In this document: one piece after another, positions 43,401-52,959 of the stretch
How positions within the stretch are numbered: the first letter of the stretch is position 1
Layout: the number at the start of each line of letters is the position of its first letter
Assembly: GCA_004431415.1 (NCBI GenBank)
Contig: QPMI01000026.1
Coordinates: forward strand, 82,064 to 146,063
Source of the DNA: Cyanophora paradoxa
Lineage: Eukaryota; Glaucocystophyceae; Cyanophorales; Cyanophoraceae
DNA length: 64,000 nt
Direction: 5' to 3'
The notes under the pieces: model-generated
Database searches by the model: none
Seen by the model: only the letters and a program-made list of their open reading frames with translations
What the model was told of the DNA's origin: nothing
Position numbers and translations under genes: made by a program

Positions 43401-45784
43401 CGGTCAGGCTGATCGCTGTCCTCCAGACTAACGTTAACTTGTAAGTGATCGCGAGTCGCTCACGTGCGCGTTAGATTCCGGCTGATCTAATTCTGCTCGC
43501 CAAGGCGGCCGCGGGCAGCCTCCTCGATTGGGCTAACTTGCTAGAGCTCTTGATCCAGCTCCGCCTGGCGCCCGGGCGCAGAGAGGCGCAGAGAGGCTGA
43601 ATTTCAGGCTAAGAAGTCGGAGCTCATGAAAGACCCCTGCGCGGAAGAAAAAGCGGGGCTCATTCACGCAGCCGAGTCGCGCTATCGCTTCTCGCGCCGC
43701 GCTTCGAAGGGCGGGAGCAATGGAGGCGTATGCGACAGCCCGATCGCGCCGTCCTGCTCGATCTGCTTCCGCCATTGCAAATTGCGGGTTCGTGCGCGTG
43801 CGCCAGCGTCCGAAGAGGAGCTGCGGCATCGTGCCGCAAAGCTGACAAGCCCGCGGCGCTCCAGGTACCGTAAGGAACCTGCGGCTGGAAATCGGGACTG
43901 CGCCGGCGCGCTGCGGGCGGGCGGGCACGCGCCCCGGCCCGCCCGCTCGGTAGGGTCGTCTCCACGCGCGGAGGCGCGTGCAAGCGCCCCTCTCCGACCA
44001 CCCGCGCCGCCCCCGCGCCCGCCGCGCGCGAGGCGCCGCTTGCATATGCCTCCCGGCGCCCCCGCCGGCACCCCGCGGGGTCGAGAGGGCCGGCGCCGGC
44101 TCCCACACAGCGCGGGGCCGGCGCGCCGGTCCGAACCGGTCATAGGCTCCGCCCCGCGCCGCCGCCGCCGGCGACGAGAAGCGCCGCGCGCGCGCGCCCG
44201 GTCCGCCCCGCCCGCCCGCCCGCGCGGACCCCGGGAGCGGCAGGCGGTGGCGGGTCGGAGCGGCGGCGACGCTGCTGGGCGCGGGACGGGCCTCGAGGAG
44301 ACGCCCGCCTCGAGCTCGGGCGGCGGCGCGGGCGAGCACGGAGAAGGGTGGGCTCGAGGAGGGGCTCGTCGCCCGCGTACCCCTCCCGGCCTCTGCGTCG
44401 CCCAGGCGCGTACCCCCCGCCCCGGCCAGACCCGCCCCGGGCCCCCTCCGACGCCCGCGGCGCAGGCGGCGACGGGCGGCGCCGGTGCCTTTACCCCGCG
44501 AGCTCCGCGTGCACCCGGTCCCGCCCGCCCGCCGGCGAGCTCCGCGCGCCCGGCGCCGGCGACGACCCCTCCCCCCCCGGTCCTCCCTTCGTGCTCGGCC
44601 GGCGGGGGCCCTCCCTCGCCGGCCCGGGCCGCCCCAGCGACCCTTCCCCGCGACGGCGCGGCGCGGGCGGCGGCGGGGCCGGGGCAGCGGGCCCTCCCGC
44701 CTCTTCCCCAGTCTTCCCCACGGCAGTCTTCCTCCCCCCGGGGCCCTCCCGCCTCCCCCGGGGCAGCGGCGGCGCGCGGCGCGGCCGGCGGTGGGGCCGG
44801 CCGCCGTTCGGGCGAGAGGCCGCTCATCAGCCGCCCGAACTCTCCGGCTCCCTCGCGCCTGTACCCCGCCGTACCTCATTCCCCCCTCCAGACCCTCTCG
44901 GACGCCCGTCTTCCGGGGTACCCCCTCTTCTCCTCCCCTAAACGGCGCCTTCGCGCCCGCCGCGCGCTCGCCTCCGGCCGATGCTCCGGGTACCCCCCGC
45001 TCGTGCGCTCCCCCTACCCCCTCTCCGCGGCCTCTCCCTCGATCCTCTATTGATTCCTAACCGTGTCCAGGCGAGGGCGGTACTGCAGCTGCAGGCGACG
45101 GCGGTTGCGCCGCAGAGGTCGCCGTCGATCGCGCCGCCGCCCTCCTCCTGGTACCCCCCTCGAGCATCCCAAGCCGCGGGGTACGCGGGCGCCGCGGGCG
45201 GCGCGCGACCTTTTTCCCTCTACCCCATCGTTCTCGACTGAGACCTCTGCTCTCGGGTACCCCCCTCCCCGCCTAAAACTTCCCGTACCCCCTCCGACCC
45301 CTCCTCCCCTCCCTCCAGCTCTCGGAACGGGAACAGCTGCGGCTGCCCACGATCGGGTACCCCTGTGTCTTCCCCAGGTACTCTTTCTCCTTCTCTCTCC
45401 TTCCTCCCTCATCCCCCTTCTCCTTATCTGACTCCCCCACTCCCGTGCAGGTACCCCCTCTCCTTCCCCAGGATACCCTATACGGCACGGCTCTCTTCAT
45501 TCGGGTACCCCCCCTTCTCTTCCCCCGTGTGTGCTGTTTCTCCTTCTCTCTCCTTCTCTGACCCTCGCCCCCCGGAAAAGGGACCCCTACCCCCCCGCCC
45601 TCCTTCTCAGGTACCCCCCTTCCTCCCTCCTCCCTTCCGAGCCCTCCGAGCCCTGAGCCGTATCTGAGGGGCGAGCGCAGGCGGCGCCGGGTGCCTCTCC
45701 GAAAGCGCAGCAAGGCCGGCGGCAGAGCCGGCGGCGGCAAGGCCGCGTCCTTACGCGCGGCGCGGAGGGCGGGTCGGCTGTCAG
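43401..45784. other. Pro/Arg-coding GC-rich stretch with dispersed GGTACCCC words, no secure gene
   Basis: Long overlapping open frames on both strands are low complexity (Pro, Arg, Ala, Gly). Short segments between pyrimidine runs could be exons, for example RAVLQLQATAVAPQRSPS near 45070 and LSEREQLRLPTI near 45321, but I cannot link them. From about 44378 to 45620 the word GGTACCCC or GTACCCC recurs about a dozen times, often followed by C/T-rich DNA and CCAG. Confidence 0.4.
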
Positions 45785-47617
45785 CGCGGACGGCCCCGCC
45801 CGCCGCGGCCGCGCGACGGGGCGAGCCGCCGGAAGGGCCGCCAGGGCGGCGCGGGCGGAGCTGACGCGCCTCGGGGCCAGGGCAGCGCTGGCGGAGCTGG
45901 CCGCGCCGGTGCGGCAGGGCCGTGTCGTCGGCCGCGCCGTAGCGGCGCTCCGCGCCCTCGAGGCCGGCCCGAGGCCGCCGGGGGCGACGCGGTGCGCGAG
46001 GCCGCCCGCGCGCTCGCGCAGACGGGCGCTGAGACCGCCAACCCCGGTGCCCTCCGAGCGGCGCCCGCGCTCACCTGCACTCCTTTCTCACGCCGCGCGC
46101 GTTCCAGAGGCCTTCGCGGAGGCGCTGTGGCGTGCGGGCGGCGGCTACGCGCTCTACGGCCTCGTCTCGAGCCGCGACCTCGAGCTCTCGAGCTTGGGAT
46201 CTACGCGTGGCGGCCGCCGGCGGCGCCCTCTCGCCGGGGGCCGACGAGCTGCGGCGGGCGCTGCTGCCGGCCGCCGACATCGCCGCGCGCGTCTTCGTCG
46301 CTCTGGCGGCCCTCGAGGCGCCCCCGCCGTCAAGCGCCCCGCCAGCGCCGCCGCCCCCGGCGCCCCACGGGCCCCGTCCACGCCCCGGCGCACGCCCGGG
46401 CTCCGCTGCGGCGGCGGCGGCGGGGCGGGGCGGGCGCTGGCGCCGCGGCGGCCCGGGGACGAGGCCTCAGAGGGCCGCCGCCGCCTCCTCCTCGCGGCCG
46501 CCCGCGTCCTCCACGCCTACGCCCTCGGTCCGCCCCCGCCCCCGAGCCCTCGCGCACGTACCCCCCTCATCTGAACGAGCGGCCCGCGCGGGGGTACAGA
46601 CTTCGAGGAGCCGGCGTGCCTGCGCCGGCCCGACGTGCACGAGGCGCTGAGGGCCGTCGCCGCGGGCCCGCCCCGCCGCGCCCGCAGGCGCCCCCCGCCC
46701 CCCTCCGCGAGGCCGCGCGCTCCCTCGAGGGCGTACCCCTCCTCCGCCTGCTCGCCCGCTCCGCCCTCCGCGCCCTCCGCTCCCTCCGTGCGTACCCCCC
46801 CTCCCCCCCCAGCCGATCTCATGGTACCCCGCAGCGGCGAAGCACGTCGAGCGGGCCGAGGCCGGCCGCACCGGCGAGCGATCCCTGTACCCCCGCCGGT
46901 ACCCGTACCCCTTCGCCTTCCTCCCCACCCCGCAGCCGACGCTCCGCAGGAGCTGGAGGCGGCGGGGGCGCCGTGGGGCCGCCCGCTGCCCTCGGAGCTG
47001 ATGGTCGCGACGGTGGGCGCCGCCGGCTTCCGCCCGCCCGCCGGAGCGGCGGGGGCGAGCTGCTCCGCGCCCGCCTCGCGCCGGGCCCGCCCCGCCCGAC
47101 GGGGCGGGGGCGCCCTGGCTGCTGGAGCCCCCGGGGCGCCGGTGGGCCTCCCGGTGCAGCGGAGCCCCTTCCGCCCCGCGTCGGCGGCGAGCCCCCTCGC
47201 GGAGCACCCGGCGCGCGGCCCCGCCGCCCGCCAGGCCGCCGCCGCCGAGCGCCGCCGCGCCCTCCACGCCCCTCGCCGGCCCCGGCCGGCCCGCGGCCCG
47301 CGCGGCCGGCCCCGGAGCCGGCGCTGCAGGCGTTGGCGGGGCCGGCGGGCGGCGGGCGGCGGGGGCGGCGCGGGTCGGGTCGACGCGGCTCGCGAACACG
47401 CTGCGGCGGCTGCAGGGCGGGGCCGGCGGCCCGGCGCCCTCGCCGCTCTGGCGCACCACAGAGTAGGCACCCCGGGAACTCTGCGACCCCGTGTCCCGCC
47501 GCCCCGCCGCCCCCGGCCCCGCCGCCCCGGGCCCGCCACCCCGGGCCCGGCCGCCGGCCCCGGCGCCGGCCGCCGCCGCGCCGCCCGGCCTCTCGCCGCG
47601 AGCACCCTCGAGCGCCG
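45785..47617 (+). repeat. Direct duplication, copy 2
   Basis: Copy of 35195-37010. The two copies differ by substitutions and short indels, mostly in homopolymers and GC-rich runs. Confidence 0.9.
45850..47466 (+). pseudogene. Copy 2 of the Pro/Ala-rich gene, probably frameshifted
   Basis: Aligns throughout with 35250-36904, including the stop context. Relative to copy 1 it lacks an equivalent of the ATG at 35250. It also has one-base losses near 46197 and 46208, then a further one near 46332, so a stretch of about 130 bp is read out of frame. The short intron is kept at 46558-46599 with complementary ends. It could still be a gene if the differences are sequencing errors. Confidence 0.5.
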
Positions 47618-48219
47618 TCGCATTGATACACCACGGCACATGTATCAATGTTCTACGTGACGTGCCCTTCCGACCGGTCAACTATCTAGCCGAAGGTGCT
47701 AGCTAGGTGCCGGCCATGGGTCGCTCAATATGGGAGGTTCGCCTGAGTGGGGGAGCCATGGTTTTCGGTGATAGCCGTAACCAGACCCGCGCGCCCACCC
47801 CTTGATCAACTCCTCCATCCCTCATGAGCCCTGGAAGTGAAATGTCCCGCAGTCCGCCGCCCTCCCTTGCCGCCGCTCCGCCACCCCTCCTCCTCCTCAC
47901 TCCGCCTCCTCCCTCCTCCTCACCTGCGCCCCAGGACCCCGATTAATCGGTGTCCCGTTTTGTCGAGGTGAAGAAGGTGGTAGGAGGAAGATATGAGGAA
48001 GGAGAGGGAGTGGGCGGAGGCAGCAGCCTGGGGCGGGCAGCGGATGCGGGGCAAGCTTAAGGCGGGGAGAGGTGCCGGCCGCGGGACGGCAGAGTGGAGA
48101 GAGCGTGGGCACTGACAGCTGCAGGCGGCGCAGATCTAGAGAGCTGGGAGTGCGGAGGCGAGGCGGGCCGCGAGGGGTCGGGAGGGGTCAACCGGGTTAG
48201 AGGGGGGGGGCCGATGCCC
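47618..48219. other. Intergenic, no gene recognised
   Basis: Contains an imperfect inverted pair ATTGATACA...TGTATCAAT at about 47621-47650 (a small hairpin) and A/G-rich DNA from 47960. No coding signal. Confidence 0.35.
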
Positions 48220-48352
48220 GGGGGCGGCCGAAGCCATGGGTTGGCCGGAGCCAGGGGGTACCGGTGGCCGAAGCCGATGGGGTGGCCAAAGCCAAAGGGG
48301 GGCCGAGGCCATAGAAGGGCCGAAGCCATGGGGTGGCCAGAGCCGGCGGGGG
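48220..48352. repeat. Minisatellite built on GGCCGAAGCCATGGGGT-like units
   Basis: Several imperfect 12-24 bp units containing TGGCC(G/A)AAGCCA in tandem. Frames through it give repetitive peptides on both strands, which I treat as non-coding. Confidence 0.75.
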
Positions 48353-48380
48353 TCTGACACTAGTACTTGAGGGTCGATTG

Positions 48381-48382
48381 GG

Positions 48383-48413
<31 letters not shown>
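48381..48413. repeat. Poly-G tract
   Basis: A nearly pure G run of about 33 bases, preceded by TGGGCC. Its length in the assembly is unlikely to be exact. Confidence 0.85.
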
Positions 48414-48416
<3 letters not shown>

Positions 48417-48462
48417 GTAGAGGGCTGAGGGGCGGCGTCGTGCGAAGTCCCGATCGGGGGGG

Positions 48463-49008
48463 TCAGCTGAAGCGAGGAGGAGGAGGGGGAGTCGGCTGCT
48501 TGCAGCGTCGTAAGTGGTTTGTACACGCTGGGTGCAAAGAGAGGGACGTGATGGAGGGCTGCCCCGCGGGTATCGGCAACGCTCGCGCTTGTTTGGTCAT
48601 GCGCTTGGGCGTCTTGCGGCCGGCCGCCTTTCTTTTCGCCGTAGGTACGGGCGGGGCTGGTGCAGAGGTGGGGGGGGGAGGGGTCACGGGGCGCGGGCGT
48701 TTGGGTGCCGGGGCGGAGGGAGTATCAGCTGTCCGTTTACGCGAGGCAGGCGACGGCCGTGTTCGTTTCGGGGGAGGGGCCGGGGGGGGCGCCGGAGCGG
48801 GGCTTTCGGAAGGTTGAGTAGTGTTCGAAGGGCCCGCGGGCGAGGCGGGCAGGGTGCCATTGTCGGATTTCTCGTGTGACTGTCGTGCTAGGGTTACCGC
48901 AGGTTGGAAGGCAGGGCAGGAGGTGATCTCAAGGCGGGCGGGGCATTTGCTCCATCTGGCGTCGGAGTGGGCCTGGAGGGCAGCTGCGGAGGCGAATCGG
49001 CCCCCCAC
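48463..49008 (-). CDS. Possible basic, proline-rich nuclear protein or exon
   Basis: A 181-codon frame beginning MGGRFASAAALQAHSDARWS, with two Cys and a His (like half a C2H2 finger) near the start, then Pro-rich DNA and clustered basic groups (KRTRP, RKR, KRPRP, KRKAAGRKTPKR) resembling nuclear localisation signals. The opposite strand is also open, so chance cannot be excluded. No family recognised. Confidence 0.35.
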   Translation of the reverse strand: MGGRFASAAALQAHSDARWSKCPARLEITSCPAFQPAVTLARQSHEKSDNGTLPASPAGPSNTTQPSESPAPAPPPAPPPKRTRPSPASRKRTADTPSAPAPKRPRPVTPPPPTSAPAPPVPTAKRKAAGRKTPKRMTKQARALPIPAGQPSITSLSLHPACTNHLRRCKQPTPPPPPRFS

Positions 49009-49689
49009 CTACCCTACCGCCGCGCGGGGCATCGATATCGCCGGACTCGGGATTAGATATATCGATTGGCCCCGGCCCTCGTGATCAGATCCCCCGGCCC
49101 CCGGAAAGCTTCCCCACCGTACCCGTTAGCTCTCTTCTAAATTCGAAGCCGCGGAATTCTAAGCCACCCCGGGCTCCGCTCGGGGTACGGGTCCCGATCG
49201 CCAGTCCTTCGACGCGTGCGCTTTACATTTGTCAGCGCCTCGCGCGCTTGCAGATCCGGTAATCTACCCGGCGCGAGCTCGATCGAGCTAGATCGGGAAT
49301 CCGCCAAAATGGATATCAATATTCATATATATATCGATATCTACGATGTATGCTCGAGTCTCACATGTACTACGGTACAGTGCTCAATATTATTTCTCCA
49401 TGTAAGGAGGATTCGATGTACAAGTCGACTTGCGTTCGGCGATCAGGTCACGGGTCGACGTCTCCGGAAATCCGCCGTCCATGCCATGATGGCCAGGCTC
49501 CAGCAAGCCAGAACTACTCTGTGCAGTACGTGTTTACTAATTATAAGTTACTAGTTACAGGACGAAATCGATGCAGGCGTCCGCTTCGACGGCATCAATC
49601 GCGAGCATCTGCTAGGATTGCAAGTGGCCGTTTGAGTTTCCCGTGAATATCCAATGAATATTACTTCGAGCGAGATTCAAATTAAAAGA

Positions 49690-49815
49690 TCATGAGCGCA
49701 CCGCGGATTCGAACTCAAGGTCGGAGTCCAGGTCGGCGCAATTCAAGTCCTCCTCGAGATCTATATCCGCCCCGGCGAGCTCGCCCTCGAGCTCGAACTC
49801 GGCGCTCACGGCCTG
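49690..49815 (-). CDS. Possible acidic terminal exon
   Basis: After an acceptor-like GTGTGCAG near 49816 the minus strand reads EFELEGELAGADIDLEEDLN and ends at TGA 49690-49692. The strongly acidic text is unlikely in random GC-rich DNA. No upstream exon could be joined. Confidence 0.3.
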   Translation of the reverse strand, partial: QAVSAEFELEGELAGADIDLEEDLNCADLDSDLEFESAVRS

Positions 49816-50084
49816 CACACCCGCGACCCGAAATTAAATCATATATATGTGGGCCTTTGTGAAGCGTTGAGCTCTCGAGCTTGCCCCTTCGCTGTCAATG
49901 CATTGTTAACCCTCGGAGGTTGCATGAGTCACGCGTCGCGGAGGTTTGGGTGTTATATTGCGATCAGGTACACGCTGCACTAACAGGGGGGCTAGCACTA
50001 ACCGACGCGGGGAGTAACAGCCGGTGTACCCCTCGGGGGGCCTCCCGGCCTCTAACGATGCTCAGGCTCTAACTGAATGCTGTA

Positions 50085-50831
50085 CCCCCCGCTGTTACTG
50101 CCCGAACCTTCCGAACTTGCGTAATTCGGCCTCGCCCTGTACCCAGTGGCTGGTGTCGTCCATCCATTCGCGTACCTCCCTCTGACGCTTGAGTGACTCA
50201 CGCTGCTCGGGGGTAGGGGAGGGGGGGCCTTCGAGGCGGGGTGGGGAAGGGGTACGGTGGCAAAATTCAGCCACTCGGGGGTATGCCGAATTCGCCGTGA
50301 ACGATCCTCTGCGGTGTGAAATACCGGTCGCTGCTCACGGCCAAGTGGAAGAACGCGCTCCTGAGCCCGGAGAGGAAGCGTGGTTGCATGAATGGCTGCT
50401 GGAGGGACTCGTCGCGCCAGGGGCTACGAAATCAATGATACGCTGCTGTACCTGCGCGGGCAGGGCAAGGATCTGGCTCTTGCGGTTCGCAAAGGCCGTC
50501 CACAGCGCTTGCAGGTCGGCCCAATCGCCGTTCAGATCCCTGCGTTCGCGCCTCAGGTACGATCTCGGGTTCTCTGTCATACCCATCAAGCCCGCGGCCC
50601 TGATCATCTCCCTGTCCGGGAGCTCTCGCTCGTCGTGGAATTCGTCTCTAATCCAGCGCACAAGGTAGAGCACGCGCTCCATGAAGTTCTCCGCCGGCGA
50701 GCCGCCCCTGAGGACGTGCGCCTCCCCTCCAGCACTGCGTTCGCATCCTCCAAGTCCACGTTCCGCTGTCGAATCTCCCCGTCCAGGTCGCCGTTGTTGT
50801 ACAGCACGTCGGACTCGCGTGTTCGCGCCAT
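50085..50831 (-). pseudogene. Virus-like small gene, frameshifted (unit B of a related pair)
   Basis: Start MARTRESDVLYNNGDLDGEI at 50831. The frame shifts near 50705 to continue ENFMERVLYLVRWIRDEFHD and a helical stretch (DWADLQALWTAFANRKSQIL), shifts again near 50425 (SLQQPFMQPRFLSGLRSAFF), and then reads REWMDDTSHWVQGEAELRKF near 50100-50170. The last motif is shared with the neighbouring unit. No family recognised. Each break is a single base. Confidence 0.4.
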
Positions 50832-50879
50832 GCTCGCGGCTCGGTGAGAATTTATACCTGTACCCCTACTCGCGGTCGG

Positions 50880-51560
50880 GGTACCTGTCGCCGGGCATCA
50901 GCCTCGCGCGCTTCCGCATCTCCGCCTCCCCGGGTAGCCAGTTCTTCGGGTCGTTGCTCCACTCCTCCCATTCGCGTATGTCCCGTCTGACGTCACGCGG
51001 GCGGGGCGTTTATCGGTGGGCGGGCGGGGCTGGCAGGCCTGGCGCGGGGGTTGAGGCCCCTGTTCCACGAGTACTCGGGGTACTCTTCCCATCCCAGGGG
51101 TACCAGATTCATCGGAATTGGCTCAACTTCGAATTGGGCTTTTTGACGTGATAATCATAGTTTGTGACATACGCCGTCACAGCCGAGCGCAAGCGCGAGA
51201 GGTCGCGCAAATTTACGTCGTCCCATTGCGAGTCCCTTGCCTTCGCGTACCACTCGAGGATTTGCATGCGAATGTGGTCCGGGAGGGTCGAGAGTATGCT
51301 GAGCTTGGAGCCCAGGGCGAACCAGATGCGCTTGAACTCGTCGATAATCCTGCCCTCGTCGTGGCTCCGAACGTAAAGGCCCCGCCAGAGTTGTAATGCG
51401 TGTCTAGCCACCCTGCCCGGGCCAGCTCTAGCACCGGCCAGGGTTGGCGCTGTCGATTCGGTCGCGAGGCCTGCTCTACCACCCAGCGTCTAAGGTCCTT
51501 GACCTGATCTATGAACTGTGCGATCACGTCCCTGGGCGCTTCCTCTGCATCCGACATTTG
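50880..51560 (-). pseudogene. Virus-like small gene, frameshifted (unit A of a related pair)
   Basis: Start MSDAEEAPRDVIAQFIDQVK at 51560, head-to-head with the exonuclease pseudogene. The frame changes near 51415 and continues IIDEFKRIWFALGSKLSILS and LPDHIRMQILEWYAKARDSQ, which resembles unit B. Beyond a stop near 51109 the motif DIREWEEWSNDPKNWLPGEA, followed by EMRKREA (~50980-50900), appears in another frame and matches the end of unit B. Tandem duplication followed by decay is inferred. Confidence 0.4.
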
Positions 51561-51606
51561 CAATTGCACACATCAAGAAATTCTAAACGCTACTGCGAGC
51601 TACGCT

Positions 51607-52238
51607 ATGCATACCGATACAAATTGCGAGACTTTGCAACAGGGAGCGCAGCGTGGCACGCGGCGCGCCGTGAAAAACTAACTGCATCTAATTTTGCGGC
51701 TGCGTGCGCATAAACCCCTGGAAATCCAGGCCCGCCTGTGGGCGGAGCTAAGCGGGATAGCGGAGGAAAACAACTTTGACAACCCTGCCCTAACCTATGG
51801 CATGACTATGAGCCCCTCGCGGTCTCTCTCTACAAAACGTCGAACAACAACGTGGACGTGCAACATACTGGATTGCACGAACATAAGGAACTGCCCTTCC
51901 TGGCGGGCAGCCCGGACGGGCTGATTGGAAGCGATCGTATACTTGAAATAAAATGCCCCTACAAACAAGAACTCTACGAAAAGGTCCCAACTTATTACAT
52001 GCCCCAGCTCCAGGGCCTGCTGGACATAACGGGCCGCGAGTGGGCCGAACTTTTTTGCTTCACTCCTCTGCGCGTGCAAACGTGGTACGTCAGACGGGAC
52101 GAGAGGTACATCAAGCTCATGAGGAAGTGCTTACATCTATTTTGGATGCACGTCAAGGAGGCACGCGCCCGAGCCCTACAGCGATCGAATGAAGTCAGAG
52201 AACCTCAGCGAGGAGCAGGCGGCGCTGCGCGAGTTTAA
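51607..52238 (+). pseudogene. YqaJ/lambda-type viral exonuclease, broken by frameshifts
   Basis: Alkaline exonucleases of this PD-(D/E)xK family process DNA ends for recombination in phages and large DNA viruses. The N-terminal signature AWHAARREKLTASNFAAA (~51650-51705) and the nuclease core PFLAGSPDGLIGSDRILEIK followed by CPY (~51897-51960), with the Asp, Glu and Lys of the active site, are present, as is YYMPQLQGLLDITGREWAEL. The parts lie in different frames: single-base shifts are needed near 51645, 51710 and 51800. Total length (~210 aa) fits the family. The stop is at 52236-52238. Either a decayed gene or one with sequence errors. Confidence 0.7.
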
Positions 52239-52256
52239 GTCGTACGCCCTCCTCTA

Positions 52257-52306
52257 GTGTCCGGACCTTTCCAATACTCTATATGATTATTGGAGGGTCC
52301 GGACAC
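52257..52306. terminator. Perfect-looking hairpin between convergent genes
   Basis: Arms GTGTCCGGACCTTTCCAATA (52257-52276) and its near-complement ending GGTCCGGACAC (52288-52306) form a ~19-bp stem with an 11-base AT-rich loop. It follows the exonuclease pseudogene by 18 bp, and the next gene converges from the other side. Mimivirus-type viruses end and polyadenylate transcripts at such hairpins; that role here is inference. Confidence 0.7.
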
Positions 52307-52410
52307 GTCTCTTGGTCAGACTACTTCTGTCCAGGTCTTTGGAATCTTAATATAAATTTTCCCGGGACCCGGGACAGGGCTTGGTCGGACTCACCGTAGC
52401 TTGGTGTAGC

Positions 52411-52620
52411 TCAGGCCCAGGCCGGGTAGGCGAGTCTGTAATGAATCAGACCGCGCAGGATTTGGTTGAGCTGCTCGGTGCAGGGGGCGGGAAGGCGAGG
52501 CCGCGGAGGCCATAGAGACGTAGCGGAAGGGTGGGGGAGGCGGCCCCTGTTATCCCACATGGCGTCCACTATGGCGTTGTGGACCACTTGCTCTGGAGGG
52601 CGGGACGGGCCTGCGCGCAC
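52411..52620 (-). CDS. Small ORF, unknown
   Basis: Reads VVHNAIVDAMWDNRGRLPHP and ends QILRGLIHYRLAYPAWA. It follows the next upstream minus ORF closely and may be a downstream part of it in another frame. No family recognised. Confidence 0.35.
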   Translation of the reverse strand: MRAGPSRPPEQVVHNAIVDAMWDNRGRLPHPSATSLWPPRPRLPAPCTEQLNQILRGLIHYRLAYPAWA

Positions 52621-52633
52621 CGTTTCAGGGCCC

Positions 52634-52952
52634 TCAGCAGCCCTCGAAGATGTTGGAGTTGGCGTGCACCAGCGGGAGGGAGGGCTGGGACGGCGGCGGC
52701 GAGCCCGGGGCCGAGCCCTGGGTGGCGAGGGCCTGCGAGGGCGCCGGCTCCAGCTCCATCTCGAACATACCGCCCTCGACGTCGACGGTCACGGGCGGCG
52801 AGGCCGGGATCGCGCCGGCCTGCTGCGTGGCGGGACCTGAGCCGAGAAGTTCTCGAGCCGCCACTCGCGGCAGCCCTGGCACTCACCTGGACGAAGACGG
52901 TGCGGTTGGCGACGGGCGGCGTCGGCAGGGCCTGCGCGGGGGCGTCACTCAC
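52634..52952 (-). CDS. Small virus-like ORF with one probable intron
   Basis: First exon MSDAPAQALPTPPVANRTVF from 52952, then a donor GTGAGT near 52886, and a second part VTVDVEGGMFEMELEPAPSQ ending NSNIFEGC. The two parts differ by one base in phase, so an indel or an undetected splice variant is implied. Function unknown. Confidence 0.4.
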
Positions 52953-52959
52953 AGAAGCC

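Noticed and set aside
48057-48360. Repetitive His/Gly/Phe/Pro-rich frames over the GGCCGAAGCCATGG minisatellite
   Set aside because: All frames through a short tandem repeat stay open and repetitive; no coding evidence beyond that.
49690-49720. A tRNA T-loop-like GTTCGAATCC on the minus strand followed by acceptor-like bases
   Set aside because: The five bases on either side of the loop do not pair and no anticodon or D arm fits upstream, so it is not a tRNA.
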